64,000 nt of DNA. Origin: Blumeriella jaapii. Taxonomy: Eukaryota; Ascomycota; Leotiomycetes; Helotiales; Drepanopezizaceae. The notes under the pieces are model-generated. The model had not been told where the DNA came from. It saw only the letters and a program-made list of their open reading frames with translations, and made no database searches. This document shows, piece after piece, positions 21,620 to 32,034 of this stretch. Within the stretch, counting starts at the first letter, position 1, and each line of letters opens with the position of its first letter. The DNA is taken from positions 1,054,001-1,118,000 of the forward strand of contig VWND01000076.1 in NCBI GenBank assembly GCA_009599575.1, written 5' to 3'. Both the position numbers and the translations under genes were made by a program.

Positions 21620-24600
21620 ATGGGAGGTGAAACACTCGGAACCACGAAGCCCAAGAGCACCTATCCAAAGCTCTCAGATCATCCCAGAGGCAATTGGATT
21701 CCCGACATTTACAAAAGCCGCATCGAAGCCTTCTATAGCGCGGGACAATATGAATCACAGAATCTACGGGCCATGATGGACGATGGTGTTGCAAAAGGAC
21801 CACCGAATGTTGTACTGTCGGTCTGGGACGCGCCGAAACTCAGTCGTCCAACCTTTAAAGAAGCTATCAGCCATGAATTCAAGAAGACCTCGGTTGGCGA
21901 ATGGTTCGGACCATCATGGGCCACGCACTGGTTCAGAGTGGAGATTTCTATTCCCTCCGATCTCGTCAAGAAGGAACTGCTGGAATTCCATTGGGATGCC
22001 AACAATGAAGGTATGGTTTGGACAGAGGATGGCGAACCACTTCAAGGGTTAACTGGGGGCGGAGAGCGAATCGAGTGGATCATTCCAGATAAATTCAGGG
22101 ACGGGAAACAGCATACCATCTACATCGAAATGGCATGCAACGGCATGTTTGGTGTTGGATTAGGAGATTCGATCCAGCCTCCGGACCCCAACAAATATTT
22201 CCAACTTAGCAAAGCAGATATTGTTGCTGTTAATGTCGAAGCCCGCCAGCTCTGGATGGATATGTGGATCATTGGAGATGCTGCTAGAGAGTTTCCTGCC
22301 GATTCGTGGGAACAACACAAGGCGCTTCAAGTGGCTATTGCAATCATCGACGCTTTCGAGGTCGGCAACCAGGAGTCTATCATCAGGGGTCGCAAGATTG
22401 CTCAAGGATATCTCGGCAAAAACGTTAGCTCCTCCAAGGTCTACGAAACCGGAACCACTCCCATTGTCTATGGTATTGGTCACTGCCACATTGATACTTG
22501 CTGGCTCTGGCCTTGGGCCGAGACCAAGAGAAAGATTGCGAGAAGTTGGTTGAATCAGATCAATCTGGTCGATAGATACCCCGAGCATAGGTTTTCCATC
22601 AGTCAAGCTCAACAATTCAAATGGCTCAAGGAGAATTATCCCTCAGTGTGGGACCGTGTTAAACAGAAAGTGAAAGAAAAAAGGTTTCATCCTGTAGGGG
22701 GCAGCTGGGTTGAACACGATACAAACGTTCCTAGTGGCGAGTCACTTGTCCGCCAGTTTGTCTACGGCCAGCGATTTTTTGAGAGTAACTTCGGAGAACG
22801 ATGTCGCACCTTCTGGTTGCCAGACACTTTCGGCTATTCGAATCAACTACCACAACTGTGTCGGCTGGCGGGTATGAATCGCTTCCTCACTCAGAAGTTG
22901 AGCTGGAATAATATCAATGAGTACCCAAAACTCTACGTTCAATTGGGTCGCTTTGGATGGCAGCCAAGTCATCTGTCATATGCCACCAGCCCATACTTAT
23001 ACTTCAGAAGCTTCACTGGGCGACGTTAAGAGGTCTGTCACTCAGCACAAATCTATGGATCAAGATGAGACGTCCTTGCTGGTATTTGGCAAAGGCGATG
23101 GAGGTGGAGGGCCTACATGGCAGCATCTGGAGAAGCTACGCAGATGTCGCGGGATGTCTGACACAATTGGACACCTACCTCGAGTGCATGTCGGCGACTC
23201 TGTTGAGGACTTTTTCGATCGCCTCGAGAAGAAGGTGGAGAACGGTCTCGAATTAATCACATGGACTGGCGAATTATATCTAGAACTCCACAGAGGCACT
23301 CTTACAACACAAGCAACTAACAAGCGCAACAACAGAAGGTCAGAGTTCATGCTCCGAGACATTGAGTTGTTAGCAACTCTTGCAAGCATCAAGTCTGACT
23401 ACAAGTATCCTAAGGAGAAGATCGACGAGATGTGGGAGGCAGTCCTTCTCTGTCAATTCCACGATTGTCTTCCTGGAAGCTCCATTGGGATGTGTTACGA
23501 TGATACAGATAAGGTAGGCAAGCTTGATTCAACGAATTATGGAAGTCTCGGGCAAAGCTAATTAATGCCTACAGCTCTATGCAAAGGTGTTTGAGACTGG
23601 CGAGAAGATTCTGAAAGAATTGGAGGAGAGTTTCGGGGTTCAAAGTGGCGGTAGCCTGAAATCGGACAACCTAGTTGCCTTGAATACCATGCCGTGGCAT
23701 AGAAGGGAGGTCATCGAACTCGGCGATGGCAAAGCCGGAGTTGCTTGTGGCGATGGCCAGTTACTCAAAGTGAAAGCTTTCAAGCTCGCCGAGCAGCCCG
23801 AGGTCACTGTTAGGGAAGTCAAGAGCGGCCTCTTTGTCTTGCAGAACGATCAATTGCGTGTAGAGGTTGACCACGGCGCAATTACATCTCTCTACGATCT
23901 GAAGGAAGAAAGGGAAGTTGTTGCCAAGGGAAAGAAGGCAAATCAATTCGTCATCTTTGATGACAAGCCTCTCTACTGGCAAGCCTGGGATGTCGAGGTC
24001 TACCACTTAGACTCTCGAAAGGAGCTAACAGGTAGTATCACCAAACTCTTTCAACAGGACGCCCACAAAGTCAGTGTTGTAACCGAGACGAGAATCAGTG
24101 AAAAGAGTTGGGCAAAGACTTACATCAGCCTCTCTGCTGCGTTCGAGGGTCAGCAGAGTTATGTCGAGGTATACAGCGAGGTCGAGTGGCGAGAGGACAT
24201 GAAATTTTTGAAGGTTGAGTTCCCCGTTGATGTTAGAAATATTGAAGCTTCTTATGAGACTCAATACGGGATTGCCAAAAGGCCAACCCATTACAACACT
24301 ACGTTAGTTTACCCGCATCCTCCCAGAGCTCAGCTAACTTGACTCAGTTGGGACATGGCAAAATTCGAAGTCTGTAACCATAAATGGGCTGACTTGTCTG
24401 AGAACGGCTATGGCGTATCAATTCTCAATGATTCCAAATATGGGTTCGCGACCAGTGGTGGCGTGATGCGACTTTCCCTACTCCGCTCTCCTAAGGCCCC
24501 CGATCAATTCGCCGACATGAAGCTTCACAAAATCCGCTGGGCAATTTTGCCTCATCAGGGTGGTCTTGGATCCACCACTGTACATACGGCATTTAATTTC

Positions 24601-24957
24601 AACAATCCACTAAAGCTCGCTCAATCGTCCAAATCCCTCGAAGCTTCTGCATTCACCAGCCCTGTCAAGCTCACAGGTAACCCCTCGTTGATCCTTGACT
24701 GTGTCAAGAGAGGCGAAGATGACGAGGACGTCAGCAGGGGTGAATTGGCAAAGCGCAAGGGCAAGAGCGTGATCTTGCGCATCTACGACAGCTTAGGAGG
24801 CACCAGCAAGGGTACCATTGAGACATCGCTGGATGTGAAGAGGGTGTGGAAAACCAGCCTCCTCGAGGACGACGAGAGCGAGTTGAAGATTGAGAGCGGC
24901 AAGGTGAAAATAATCCTGAGACCTTTTGAGGTTGCTACTTTCCGACTGCAGCTGTAG
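21620..24957 (+). CDS. AMS1: Alpha-mannosidase, GH38 (vacuolar Ams1 type), with a one-base frame break
   Basis: Exons 21620-23513, 23575-24302 and 24348-24957; about 1076 residues if the frame break is ignored, close to yeast Ams1. The start is taken at MGGETLG, where family similarity begins, although the frame is open further upstream to 21356. Catalytic marks: GHCHIDTCWLWPWAE (metal binding), FWLPDTFGYSNQLPQL (DTFG nucleophile), QFHDCLPGSSIGMCYDDTDK. Intron joins are clean: TDK/LYAKVF and NTT/WDMAKF. At 22925-22931 the frame shifts by +1: family sequence runs through NINEYP in one frame and resumes with NSTFNWVALDGSQV in the next, one surplus A in CCCAAAAC. So as written the first exon stops early, at 23027-23029. 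Either a sequence error, a disabled allele, or rescue by splicing. The enzyme trims free oligomannosides in the vacuole. Confidence 0.85.
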
Positions 24958-25971
24958 GTGTACACGTTGTGGTGACAGGTGTATGCGAGCCTGGTTAGGC
25001 ATGTCATTCGTTGGAGGATGTTAAGTTATGAAGCGGCGTTAGCAAAAATCCATTGTTTTCCGCAAAGTCAGGGCTATCGTCAACGCACTAATTCCGTGGT
25101 TGAAAGTAGGTACAGAGTGCTGCTGAGGCTTCCTGAGGCGTGCCGAGTTGTAGTAAACATACATTTTCAGACTTGGAAAATGCACATCCATTTCGGCACA
25201 AAGTCATTTACTCAACTGAAGATTGAAGCACACGCATTGAACTTCCATAAGCCTGGATATAAGAGCTGTTTACTTAGTAACCGTAGCTTGCCCCGCGAGA
25301 GTTACATGGCCTTCAAAACCCTCCGTCGAGTATCGGAATCAGTGGAAGACAAATCTGCATCGCTGAGACCTCCCTCAAGGTACAGAAACGTGCTAGAGAT
25401 AGGATTTACAAGTAAACTTCAAACTGATTCGGAAGGAGAACCACAATTGAAAAAAAAAAACTTTCTAATTAACATATCCCAAGTTTTCAATTCCGGCATC
25501 AATAGATTTCTTGTGATAACAGAGAGGATGCCAGTCTCTCTGCGACAAAAAATGAAAAAACGTTTTAGTGACCTCTAGCTAAAGAATGCAAGGCAAGATT
25601 TATGCAGTATAACAATAATAAGAGCGCGTGTAACAGCACAACGTGCAAAGGAGCAGAGCCAACCGAACCCCTCAAGTTCAAAGCCACGTAATCATTTGCT
25701 CAAGATTGGCTAAGACTACCTTCCAAACTTCCAATGATATCTTTCGTGTTTATGTGAACAGTTTTTATCGACATTTGGTCACTCAAAACTCCACCCCAGC
25801 CGATAAGTCGCTCGCTTATGAAGTTACCCCTCCGCCGACGTCAAGACTAGGGTATCTTACAGTAGAACGACTAGGACCAAGGGATGTCATGATGGCTTTA
25901 GAAGATATCACCGGAAAAAACAACGCGCACGAGGTGGTCGAAGGCACCAAGGAAACTCAGCATTTCAAAGC
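24958..25971. other. Intergenic spacer
   Basis: 1.0 kb between AMS1 and the Nudix gene. It is AT-rich with A-runs near 25450-25460 and 25550-25560. Open frames here lack any family motif or splice-joinable context. I see nothing else. Confidence 0.45.
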
Positions 25972-27323
25972 ATGGCGCCGCTGAATGCGACCTCAAGTGT
26001 AAGTGCCTTTCTCGGCGAAGAGCGTGAAAGGATCTGAGAATGATACTTACTGTACAAGGCCGCAATTGCACGACTGAGGGCTTTCCAACCTCCCCCGTTC
26101 GCGACATGGAACCGTCTCCCGCTCAGCAGGAAAGCGGCCGTCCTGATATTGCTCTTCGCAGATAAGAGGGGCGATCTCCGCGTCGTTCTCACGATACGTG
26201 CAGCCAGTCTGAGGAACTATTCGGGTATCGATCGATCTATCTATCTAGCCATGACGAGTGAACCGCCTCGAGAAACTCGTGCTGACAGCTACCTACCCTA
26301 CCAGGACAGGCTGCATTTCCGGGAGGCAAAGCGGACACGCTAGACGAAGCTCCCTTCGACATTGCAAGACGAGAGGCTTGGGAGGAAATTGGACTGCCCC
26401 GAGACGTTCTTCCTCGAGGCTTTAGGATCGAGCATCTATGCCAGCTTCCGTTCAGTTTTGCAAAGACCGCGCTCGCTGTGCGACCCTGCGTGGCATTCCT
26501 GCACGCGGACGGTCATGGAGGGAAGGCCGCGAGTGTGGAAGAAACAATGATACCGCGCTTGGATGCAAAAGAAGGTGTGTCCGTACGCCTGTCCGAGAAG
26601 AATCACGTGACTATAAAAAGCACTCTCTCATTTCGGTTCAAAGTCGAAAGGATGGACATGGCCTTTGCTTCTGAGTTTGTTCAATCGACATACGCATACG
26701 CACCGGGCTTCGATTGGCCATAGATCGGCCATTGAACAGCCTTCAAGAAGCGATTGCTGACGCCCGGTACCTAGTCGCTGCGGTGTTTACGGCCGATTTC
26801 CACAATTTCCTCCGGAAAGAGGACGAAGTCCGAGACGGAGTCGTCGACGTCCCAGGATCCCGTTCGGACTGGTACAAGGGAGCGTGGACGAGTTTCCATG
26901 ACAGCCGATGGCGCATGCACAATTTCTTCGTTCCGATTCACAATCAGAACGTCACCAAGCCGAAGGTCCGGGAAGGGGGCCAAGCAGCCATCGCAGAGCA
27001 GCTGGAGGAAGAGGAGGAGGAAGAAGGCACGTCGAGGTACCGAGTATGGGGAATGACGGCAAGGATGCTCGTTGATGCCGCGAGAGTGGCCTATGGAGAA
27101 GAACCTGAGTTTGAAGTATGTACACACAGTACTGTACATTCATACGGGTTTGCACCCCTTCTTCAGGGGGTTGGTTCTGTTTGCGTTCGGGCTCTGCGAG
27201 CACATACTTCTATCGAGAACGAGACTGACCGAAGCCCAGCATAACCAACATCTTGGAGACGAGCCCATGATTGAAAGGTTGTTCAAGATGAACCGGCTCG
27301 GGGAGAAGGTGGCCAAAATCTAG
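25972..27323 (+). CDS. PCD1: Nudix hydrolase, peroxisomal CoA diphosphatase type (Pcd1/NUDT7)
   Basis: Five exons, 25972-25998, 26059-26224, 26305-26574, 26775-27115 and 27240-27323, give 295 residues; every junction phase agrees. The joins produce LRNYSG/QAAFPGGKADTLDE, then the Nudix box ending REAWEEIGL (about residues 68-92), RLDAKE/VAAVFTADFHNFL, and EPEFE/HNQHLGDEP. The GGKAD start and the downstream FTAxFHNFL are characteristic of the CoA diphosphatase branch, which cleaves CoA and its derivatives to 3',5'-ADP and phosphopantetheine. The C-terminus AKI fits the loose PTS1 consensus (S/A/C-K/R/H-L/M/I), so import into peroxisomes is plausible. An acidic insert (EEEEEEEG) sits at about 228. 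The last intron contains a palindromic TACTGTAC motif. Confidence 0.88.
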
Positions 27324-27365
27324 ACCAGATCTGACGGAAACCGGAACATCGGAACACCGGAGCTT

Positions 27366-27832
27366 TTACTGTACAGTCGTACCTCAGGAGGCTGTGCACA
27401 CACATACAGTAGGTACTGTACTGTACACTTTACTTACTACTACGTACAGTACAAGGGTGTTCATCCAATGATTAAAGAAGCAGCATTGCCAAGTATCTGA
27501 TTGGGACCAGTGAAACCATGGTTTACACCCCAACTATAAGTCTACACATACAGTGTGTATGTATGTACTGTACAGTAAATGTACAGTCTAGTACAGTATT
27601 GTACTGTATGTACAGTACATGCACATACTGTACTGTACAGTAAGTACAGTATTGTAGTACAGTATGATATAATATTTACCCGTGATGCAAAGTCATCTCT
27701 CTGCAACATTTCTGCAGGGTGACGAGCGCGGGGTCATTGCGCAAGCCGGCTAGAGTCTATCTGGGAGAGTGAGTATGTACATACATACTGTACAGAACTG
27801 TACAGTGTGTATGTAGGTACGTACGTACACAT
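27366..27832. repeat. Dense cluster of TACTGTACAGTA-type palindromes
   Basis: At least a dozen overlapping copies, for example around 27414-27450, 27560-27665 and 27776-27806, of two self-complementary 12-mers, TACTGTACAGTA and TACAGTACTGTA, which are phase-shifted forms of one alternating unit. It lies downstream of the Nudix gene. It is the densest copy in the window. Confidence 0.85.
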
Positions 27833-28029
27833 GGCGCTGGGCGTCTCGTAGGATCGCAGGATCCTCGCTAGCACGGCTGGCTCCGTACGCAGACGATGCG
27901 GATGGTGACGGGTTGAACGGGTCTGGAAGTGATAGGTGTTTGACAAGGACGGGCCAACAGGGCGCATCCGTGATGGTCGCAGAACGAATTGACGGTGGTT
28001 CACGAAATTGGTTAATAATGATAATGCTG

Positions 28030-28060
28030 GTGTTGTTGTTGTAGTTGTTGTTGTTGTTGT
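28030..28060. repeat. (GTT)n microsatellite
   Basis: Trinucleotide run with one GTA interruption, in the 5' region of the gene starting at 28404. Confidence 0.85.
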
Positions 28061-28220
28061 GCCGGTTCATCAGGTCGAGAACCGAAGGTACATACAGCAC
28101 AGCACAGCATGTACTGTACCTCGCCTCTTGGCGTCTAGGATCCACGGACCAGATCTCGTAGTGCTATACAACAACCTTCCTTCTCTTGATCTTACAGTAC
28201 TCTACCTACACATATTTACC

Positions 28221-28290
28221 TCCACACCTACACACCTCCACACCTCCACACCTCCACACCTACACACCTACACACCTACACTCCATACCT
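28221..28290. repeat. 8-bp tandem repeat, CTCCACAC/CTACACAC
   Basis: About eight consecutive octamer units alternating between the two spellings. It lies 115-185 nt upstream of the start codon at 28404, so probably in its promoter or 5' UTR, where it would form a C/A-rich leader. Confidence 0.85.
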
Positions 28291-28403
28291 TACACCATAC
28301 ACGATACACAATACACATCCACATCCACGCACCTTGCGACACTTCGACCGCCGACCTATATCGGATAGCCCGTCAACCCCCAGAGCGACTATCGTCCGCA
28401 AGC

Positions 28404-29262
28404 ATGGCGGACATCTTAGCAGCCTTCGACGAGCTGGAGAAGAAGGAGAAGTCCGGCAAGCCCGTCAAGTCGACGAACAAGAAGTTCGTCAACCCCCTCA
28501 AATCATCGTCGTAAGTCGTCCCCCTCCCATCCCCCCTCTCTCCGTGCGCTATCGTAGCCCGCATGCTAATGGGGACGTCAACAAAGTAGCTCGCAGCGCG
28601 TAGGGAGAACCCCCAACCGGCCCACCAGCTCCGTCGGTACCGCGCCCGATAGCTCGTCCCATCTCGACCGCTCGCCCTCGGTCGTCTCGAACCGCCGCAT
28701 CTCCTTCGTCGCGCCCGAGGTGCCGACGCGCGCGCCCCGCCGCATCCGCGTGCCGACGAAGAAGGACTCGCTCGCCTCGGGCTTCCAGTGGGAGCCCATC
28801 CTCTCGGCCAAGTACGGCGTGTCGGAGAAGGAGTGGGAGACGTTCAGCAACCAGGTCGTGGAGGCGGCGGAGCTGCCCAAGCGCGCGTGGCTCATGTGGC
28901 CCATGGTGCGGCAGGAGGTCACGGCGCGGATCAAACGCGACCTCGACTTCGGCGGCGAGGTCAAGCAGCAGCTGAAGGAGTGGAGCCACCACTTCCGGGC
29001 GAAGGGCTTCACCGTGAGCATGGAGCTGCCGGGGAAGGCCCGGTGGAAGGAGGACGACACGCCCGAGGAGCGGGCGCTGGCCGAGAGCTACGCGAGTCGC
29101 TTCCGCGTCGTGATATCGGAGAATGCGGAGAGGAGTGCGAGCATCTACTCGAGATCCTCGAGCGTGACGAGGAGCGTCTCGGGAGAGGGACTCGCGACTG
29201 CGACCACCCCCCACGCTAGCGATGATGATGACGACGACGAGGTCGAGAACGTGAAGAGTTGA
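28404..29262 (+). CDS. Small basic/acidic uncharacterised protein, GC-rich gene
   Basis: Two exons, 28404-28510 and 28590-29262, give 259 residues. Intron: GTAAGT donor, GCTAAT branch, GTAG acceptor; the join is SS/SQRVGRTPN. The N-terminus is a short Lys-rich helix (MADILAAFDELEKKEKSGK). The middle has a basic segment (RAPRRIRVPTKKD) and then an ordered-looking part (FQWEPILSAKYGVSEKEWETF to about 170, including KRAWLMWPMVRQEV). The C-terminus ends in a run of Asp. I do not recognise a family. Third codon positions are almost all G or C, in contrast to most neighbours. A 253-residue Arg-rich frame on the opposite strand (28549-29310) is a by-product of that bias. Confidence 0.75.
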
Positions 29263-29675
29263 CGGGACTCGGTGTAGGGAATGGCGAAGAGAAGGATCGG
29301 GCACGCACATCTAATGACTTTATGACTGTATCATTAGAAACCTTGACAACGGGTGCACTCCAGCGTGGCCTGGTAGCGGGATGGGTCGAGAGCGAGCAGG
29401 CCACGATTTGAATACCTCGTCGCACAGCGGAATCCATCAGATCCCACCCTGAGGGAGATATTGGAGGGCTCACGGGTCAAGAAGAACGGGTTTGGCAGGC
29501 AAGTCGCAGCCAACGCTGCGCAGCCAGAATCACAATGCATTCCATATATCCTCTTCCCGCACAGCGCCTCCCCCGCAGGAACTCCCGCCCGTGTAAGATA
29601 TCAGATCCCTCGTCTCTATATGCTGCAAAACACCAGCTGGTATCACTCGCTCCTTGCTCTCCCTGCGCTCTCCTT
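29263..29675. other. Convergent 3' region
   Basis: 413 nt between the stop codons of the GC-rich unknown gene (+) and the copper transporter (-). It should hold both 3' UTRs. No gene or repeat recognised. Confidence 0.5.
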
Positions 29676-30391
29676 TCAGTGACACGCCGAATCCTTGGTC
29701 GCATTCGTGTTCTTCCCAAACACCAGGTATCCCACGAACGAACCCACTCCCACCGCGGCCATCACCCACCCGTTGTAAGTCATGAACAGCAACCTGCACA
29801 TCGCCCCCGCGTGTCAGCCGGCTGCAGAATTGGGCACCCCGGTGGCGGTGGTGGGGAGCCGGCAGCAAGCACTCACATCAACATGAAGGCGTAGAACGTC
29901 TGCAGCGCGTACAGCAGCGCCTTGATAACGTGGGCCTGGTTGCTGACCTCCACCTGGTTGCGGCCTGTCCCCAAGAAAGGTGTGCTCTCAGTAACGACTC
30001 CACGAAACACAGCCAAATCTCAGTTTCGTTCTTGTGGGGCTGGGGGCGCGGGGAGAGCTTACGAGGCGTTTGCAAGGTCTTGCGCGCGACGTGGTCCTCG
30101 TAGCGGCGCGTCGCGGCGCGGATGGCCTCGTAGAGCGCCGTCAGGCCGACGACGGCGAGCAGCGAGACGACGAGGCCGGCCGTGCTGTGGACGTGCCACC
30201 AGCGGAAGACGAGGCAGAGGTTCGTGGTGTCCCAGGTGAAGAGCATCTGTGGATTTCACGGCCCGCGCGTCAGTGTCCACTCTGTTCCCCTTCGGCGTCG
30301 CAGGCAAGCTCACGTTCATGCTGCACCTGGGCCCCATGCCCATATCGCCGTGGCCCATCTGCGAGTGGTCCATGTGGGAGTGCTGGTCCAT
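29676..30391 (-). CDS. Ctr-family copper transporter
   Basis: Four exons, 30314-30391, 30063-30246, 29877-29964 and 29676-29793, give 155 residues; all phases agree. The N-terminus is Met/His-rich (HMDHSQMGHGDMGMG), the usual extracellular or lumenal Cu(I)-collecting tail, then CSMN/MLFTWDTTNLCLVF. Three membrane spans: TAGLVVSLLAVVGLTALYEA, the second with the MXXXM copper filter (MLLFM, spanning the exon 3/4 join), and the third with GXXXG (GSFVG). It is a trimeric high-affinity copper permease by family. Plasma-membrane versus vacuolar location is not decided; the short size resembles Ctr2/Ctr6 types. A GAGGT-type repeat lies just upstream of the start. Confidence 0.92.
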
Positions 30392-31201
30392 GGCGGCGCT
30401 GGCGGTGTTTCCCGGTCGAGAGGTCTGTTCTGGAGAGGGGGGGTTGAACCGTACGGGGGCGGGGGAGGGGTAGGTTGGATTTCGATTTGATCGGTCGGAT
30501 CACGAAGGTGAGGTGAGGTGAGGTGAGGTGAGTTGAGTGAAGTGAGTTGAGTTGAGTTGAGTTGAGGTGAGGCGAGTTGAGTGAGGTGCGGTGAGTGAGG
30601 TGCGGTGAGGTGGAGCAAGAGACCGAGCAAAAGTGTTCAGACGAAGTACTGTACTGTAGCTTATTTCTACTTCGACAGTACAGTACAACAGCACTGCACT
30701 GCGCTGTATATACAGACTGTACTATACCTCGTCGTCACGCTCACCGCGGCTCCAGTCAGCCAAAGCTCTCAAATGTGCTCAAAACGCCCCGACGGACCCT
30801 GGTTTGTCTCGGACAGAGGCGCCCACAATTGGTCCCTTGTTTTGGACGTGATCGACTACTACTTACTGTATGTACAGTACAGTAAGCACTTCTTGGATCG
30901 AGTGTAAATAGTTGTCAGTGTCAACTTGTCACTCTTGCAATTTCAGCATGGCCATGTTAATATGGCAAGGAAATTCAAAGGTACGTACAATACAGTACGT
31001 CGTTATCATTTACAGAACCTTGCTTTAAGACATCGATTCGGAATTAAGAAAAAGCATTTATGGCTTAGGGGGGAGGATGGTCCTCCTCGAGACGACCATC
31101 TTCCGTGAACCATGATCTTGACTTCGGCCCGAGTGAACAACAGCCTCAGCTTCAATTCTGCTGCACCGGCGACGGTTGGTGTGCGAAACGCCTGCGCATA
31201 T
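30392..31201. other. Spacer upstream of the copper transporter, with repeats
   Basis: 810 nt. It holds the promoter of the copper transporter (-), a pentamer repeat (30506-30613), and palindromic CTGTACAG-type copies at about 30643-30715 and 30866-30886. Its right side is the 3' side of the GFA gene. No coding frame is supported. Confidence 0.55.
30506..30613. repeat. GAGGT/GAGTT pentamer tandem repeat
   Basis: About twenty five-base units (GAGGT, GAGTT, with occasional GAAGT or GCGGT), 115-220 nt upstream of the copper transporter start; on its sense strand this is a CTCACCTCAC tract. Confidence 0.9.
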
Positions 31202-32034
31202 CTATAGCAACTTCCTTCCGTCAAAGGTGGTGTAGGTTAACATATCTACATCGACATCCTTAAAAGTTCTCACCTGTTCCGTGTCTGATCAGCTCTTCAA
31301 ATCCTTTTCCTCGAGCTACGAAGAGACGGAAATCATGCATCCTCGAAAATGAAACAAGCAAACAAGCAAACAAACAAACAAACATACGTTAATGGCCAAT
31401 ACGTCGTGGTCGGGGTCCGGCATAGCAGGTGTGGTGCCGTGGAAGTCGATCAAGATCGAGCTCCCGCAACTCGTGCAGAATTTATGGGTTTTGAGATTGG
31501 TGTTGAACTTGTACTCCCCAAGACTCTTATGGCCTGTCAAGAAACATTGATACGTGCTCTCTCCACCGCCGAGATTCCCGCCCAGGGACAGTACTGACCT
31601 TGCAAGAACACGATATCCCGTCTCAGTGGGTAAACGAGCACGTACTGCGCCAAAGTTGATTAGCCTCTAAGCTCTCGTCTGGTTTTCATACAGGACTAGG
31701 AAACACTCTGGGAGCCAAAGCACAGGATTAACAAGGGCAAGAGAATGTGGTGCCCGCGTACGCCGTTTTGGGAGCAGATTGTACAATTACACTTATTTGC
31801 GGTACGCAAGGGCTTATCGAGTGTAACAGTAAACCTGACATTTCCACTGCAAATAGGTTGATGAGCGGTGACCCTACCCAAAATTTGGCCGTGCTATTGA
31901 CAGGATACGGAGAACAGGTTTCGTATAGAAGATGAATGGACGGATCCGGGGACGTACCAATGACAAGATGCTTCGTATGTAGGGCGTGTGTCTGCTTCGA
32001 GCGCGCCGCCACTGGATCCTGGCTTTTCGGACAT
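31202..32034 (-). CDS. GFA/CENP-V-fold zinc protein (glutathione-dependent formaldehyde-activating enzyme-like)
   Basis: Five small exons, 31958-32034, 31762-31846, 31599-31644, 31388-31533 and 31202-31273, give 141 residues; every junction phase closes. Zinc ligands appear in the family order: CHCGNVRF (split by intron 1), NKCNCTICSQNG, and HKFCTSCGSSI. The end VRTFKDVDVDMLTYTTFDGRKL is the typical C-terminus of fungal GFA-domain proteins. The founding Gfa enzyme condenses formaldehyde with glutathione, but most fungal paralogues have no proven reaction, so I keep the fold-level name. Intron 4 contains an AAAC-type repeat (31352-31384). Probably cytosolic; no signal peptide. Confidence 0.88.
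31352..31384. repeat. (AAAC)n short repeat
   Basis: Tandem AAAC/AAGC units inside intron 4 of the GFA-like gene, close to its 5' splice site. Confidence 0.8.

Larger units (their letters stand above)
27324..28403. other. Repeat-rich intergenic spacer
   Basis: 1.08 kb dominated by alternating CTGTACAGTA motifs (27366-27830), then a GTT-trinucleotide run and a CCACACCT tandem repeat just before the next gene. No coding frame is supported. Confidence 0.65.

Noticed and set aside
27366..27832. CRISPR-like array of repeated palindromes
   Set aside because: Units are 10-12 nt, overlapping and without spacers of constant length, and the host is a eukaryote; this is a simple dispersed or tandem repeat.
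28549..29310. 253-residue minus-strand open frame antisense to the GC-rich gene
   Set aside because: Arg/His/Leu-rich composition typical of an antisense frame in GC3-biased DNA; the plus-strand frame has a good spliced start and ordered motifs.
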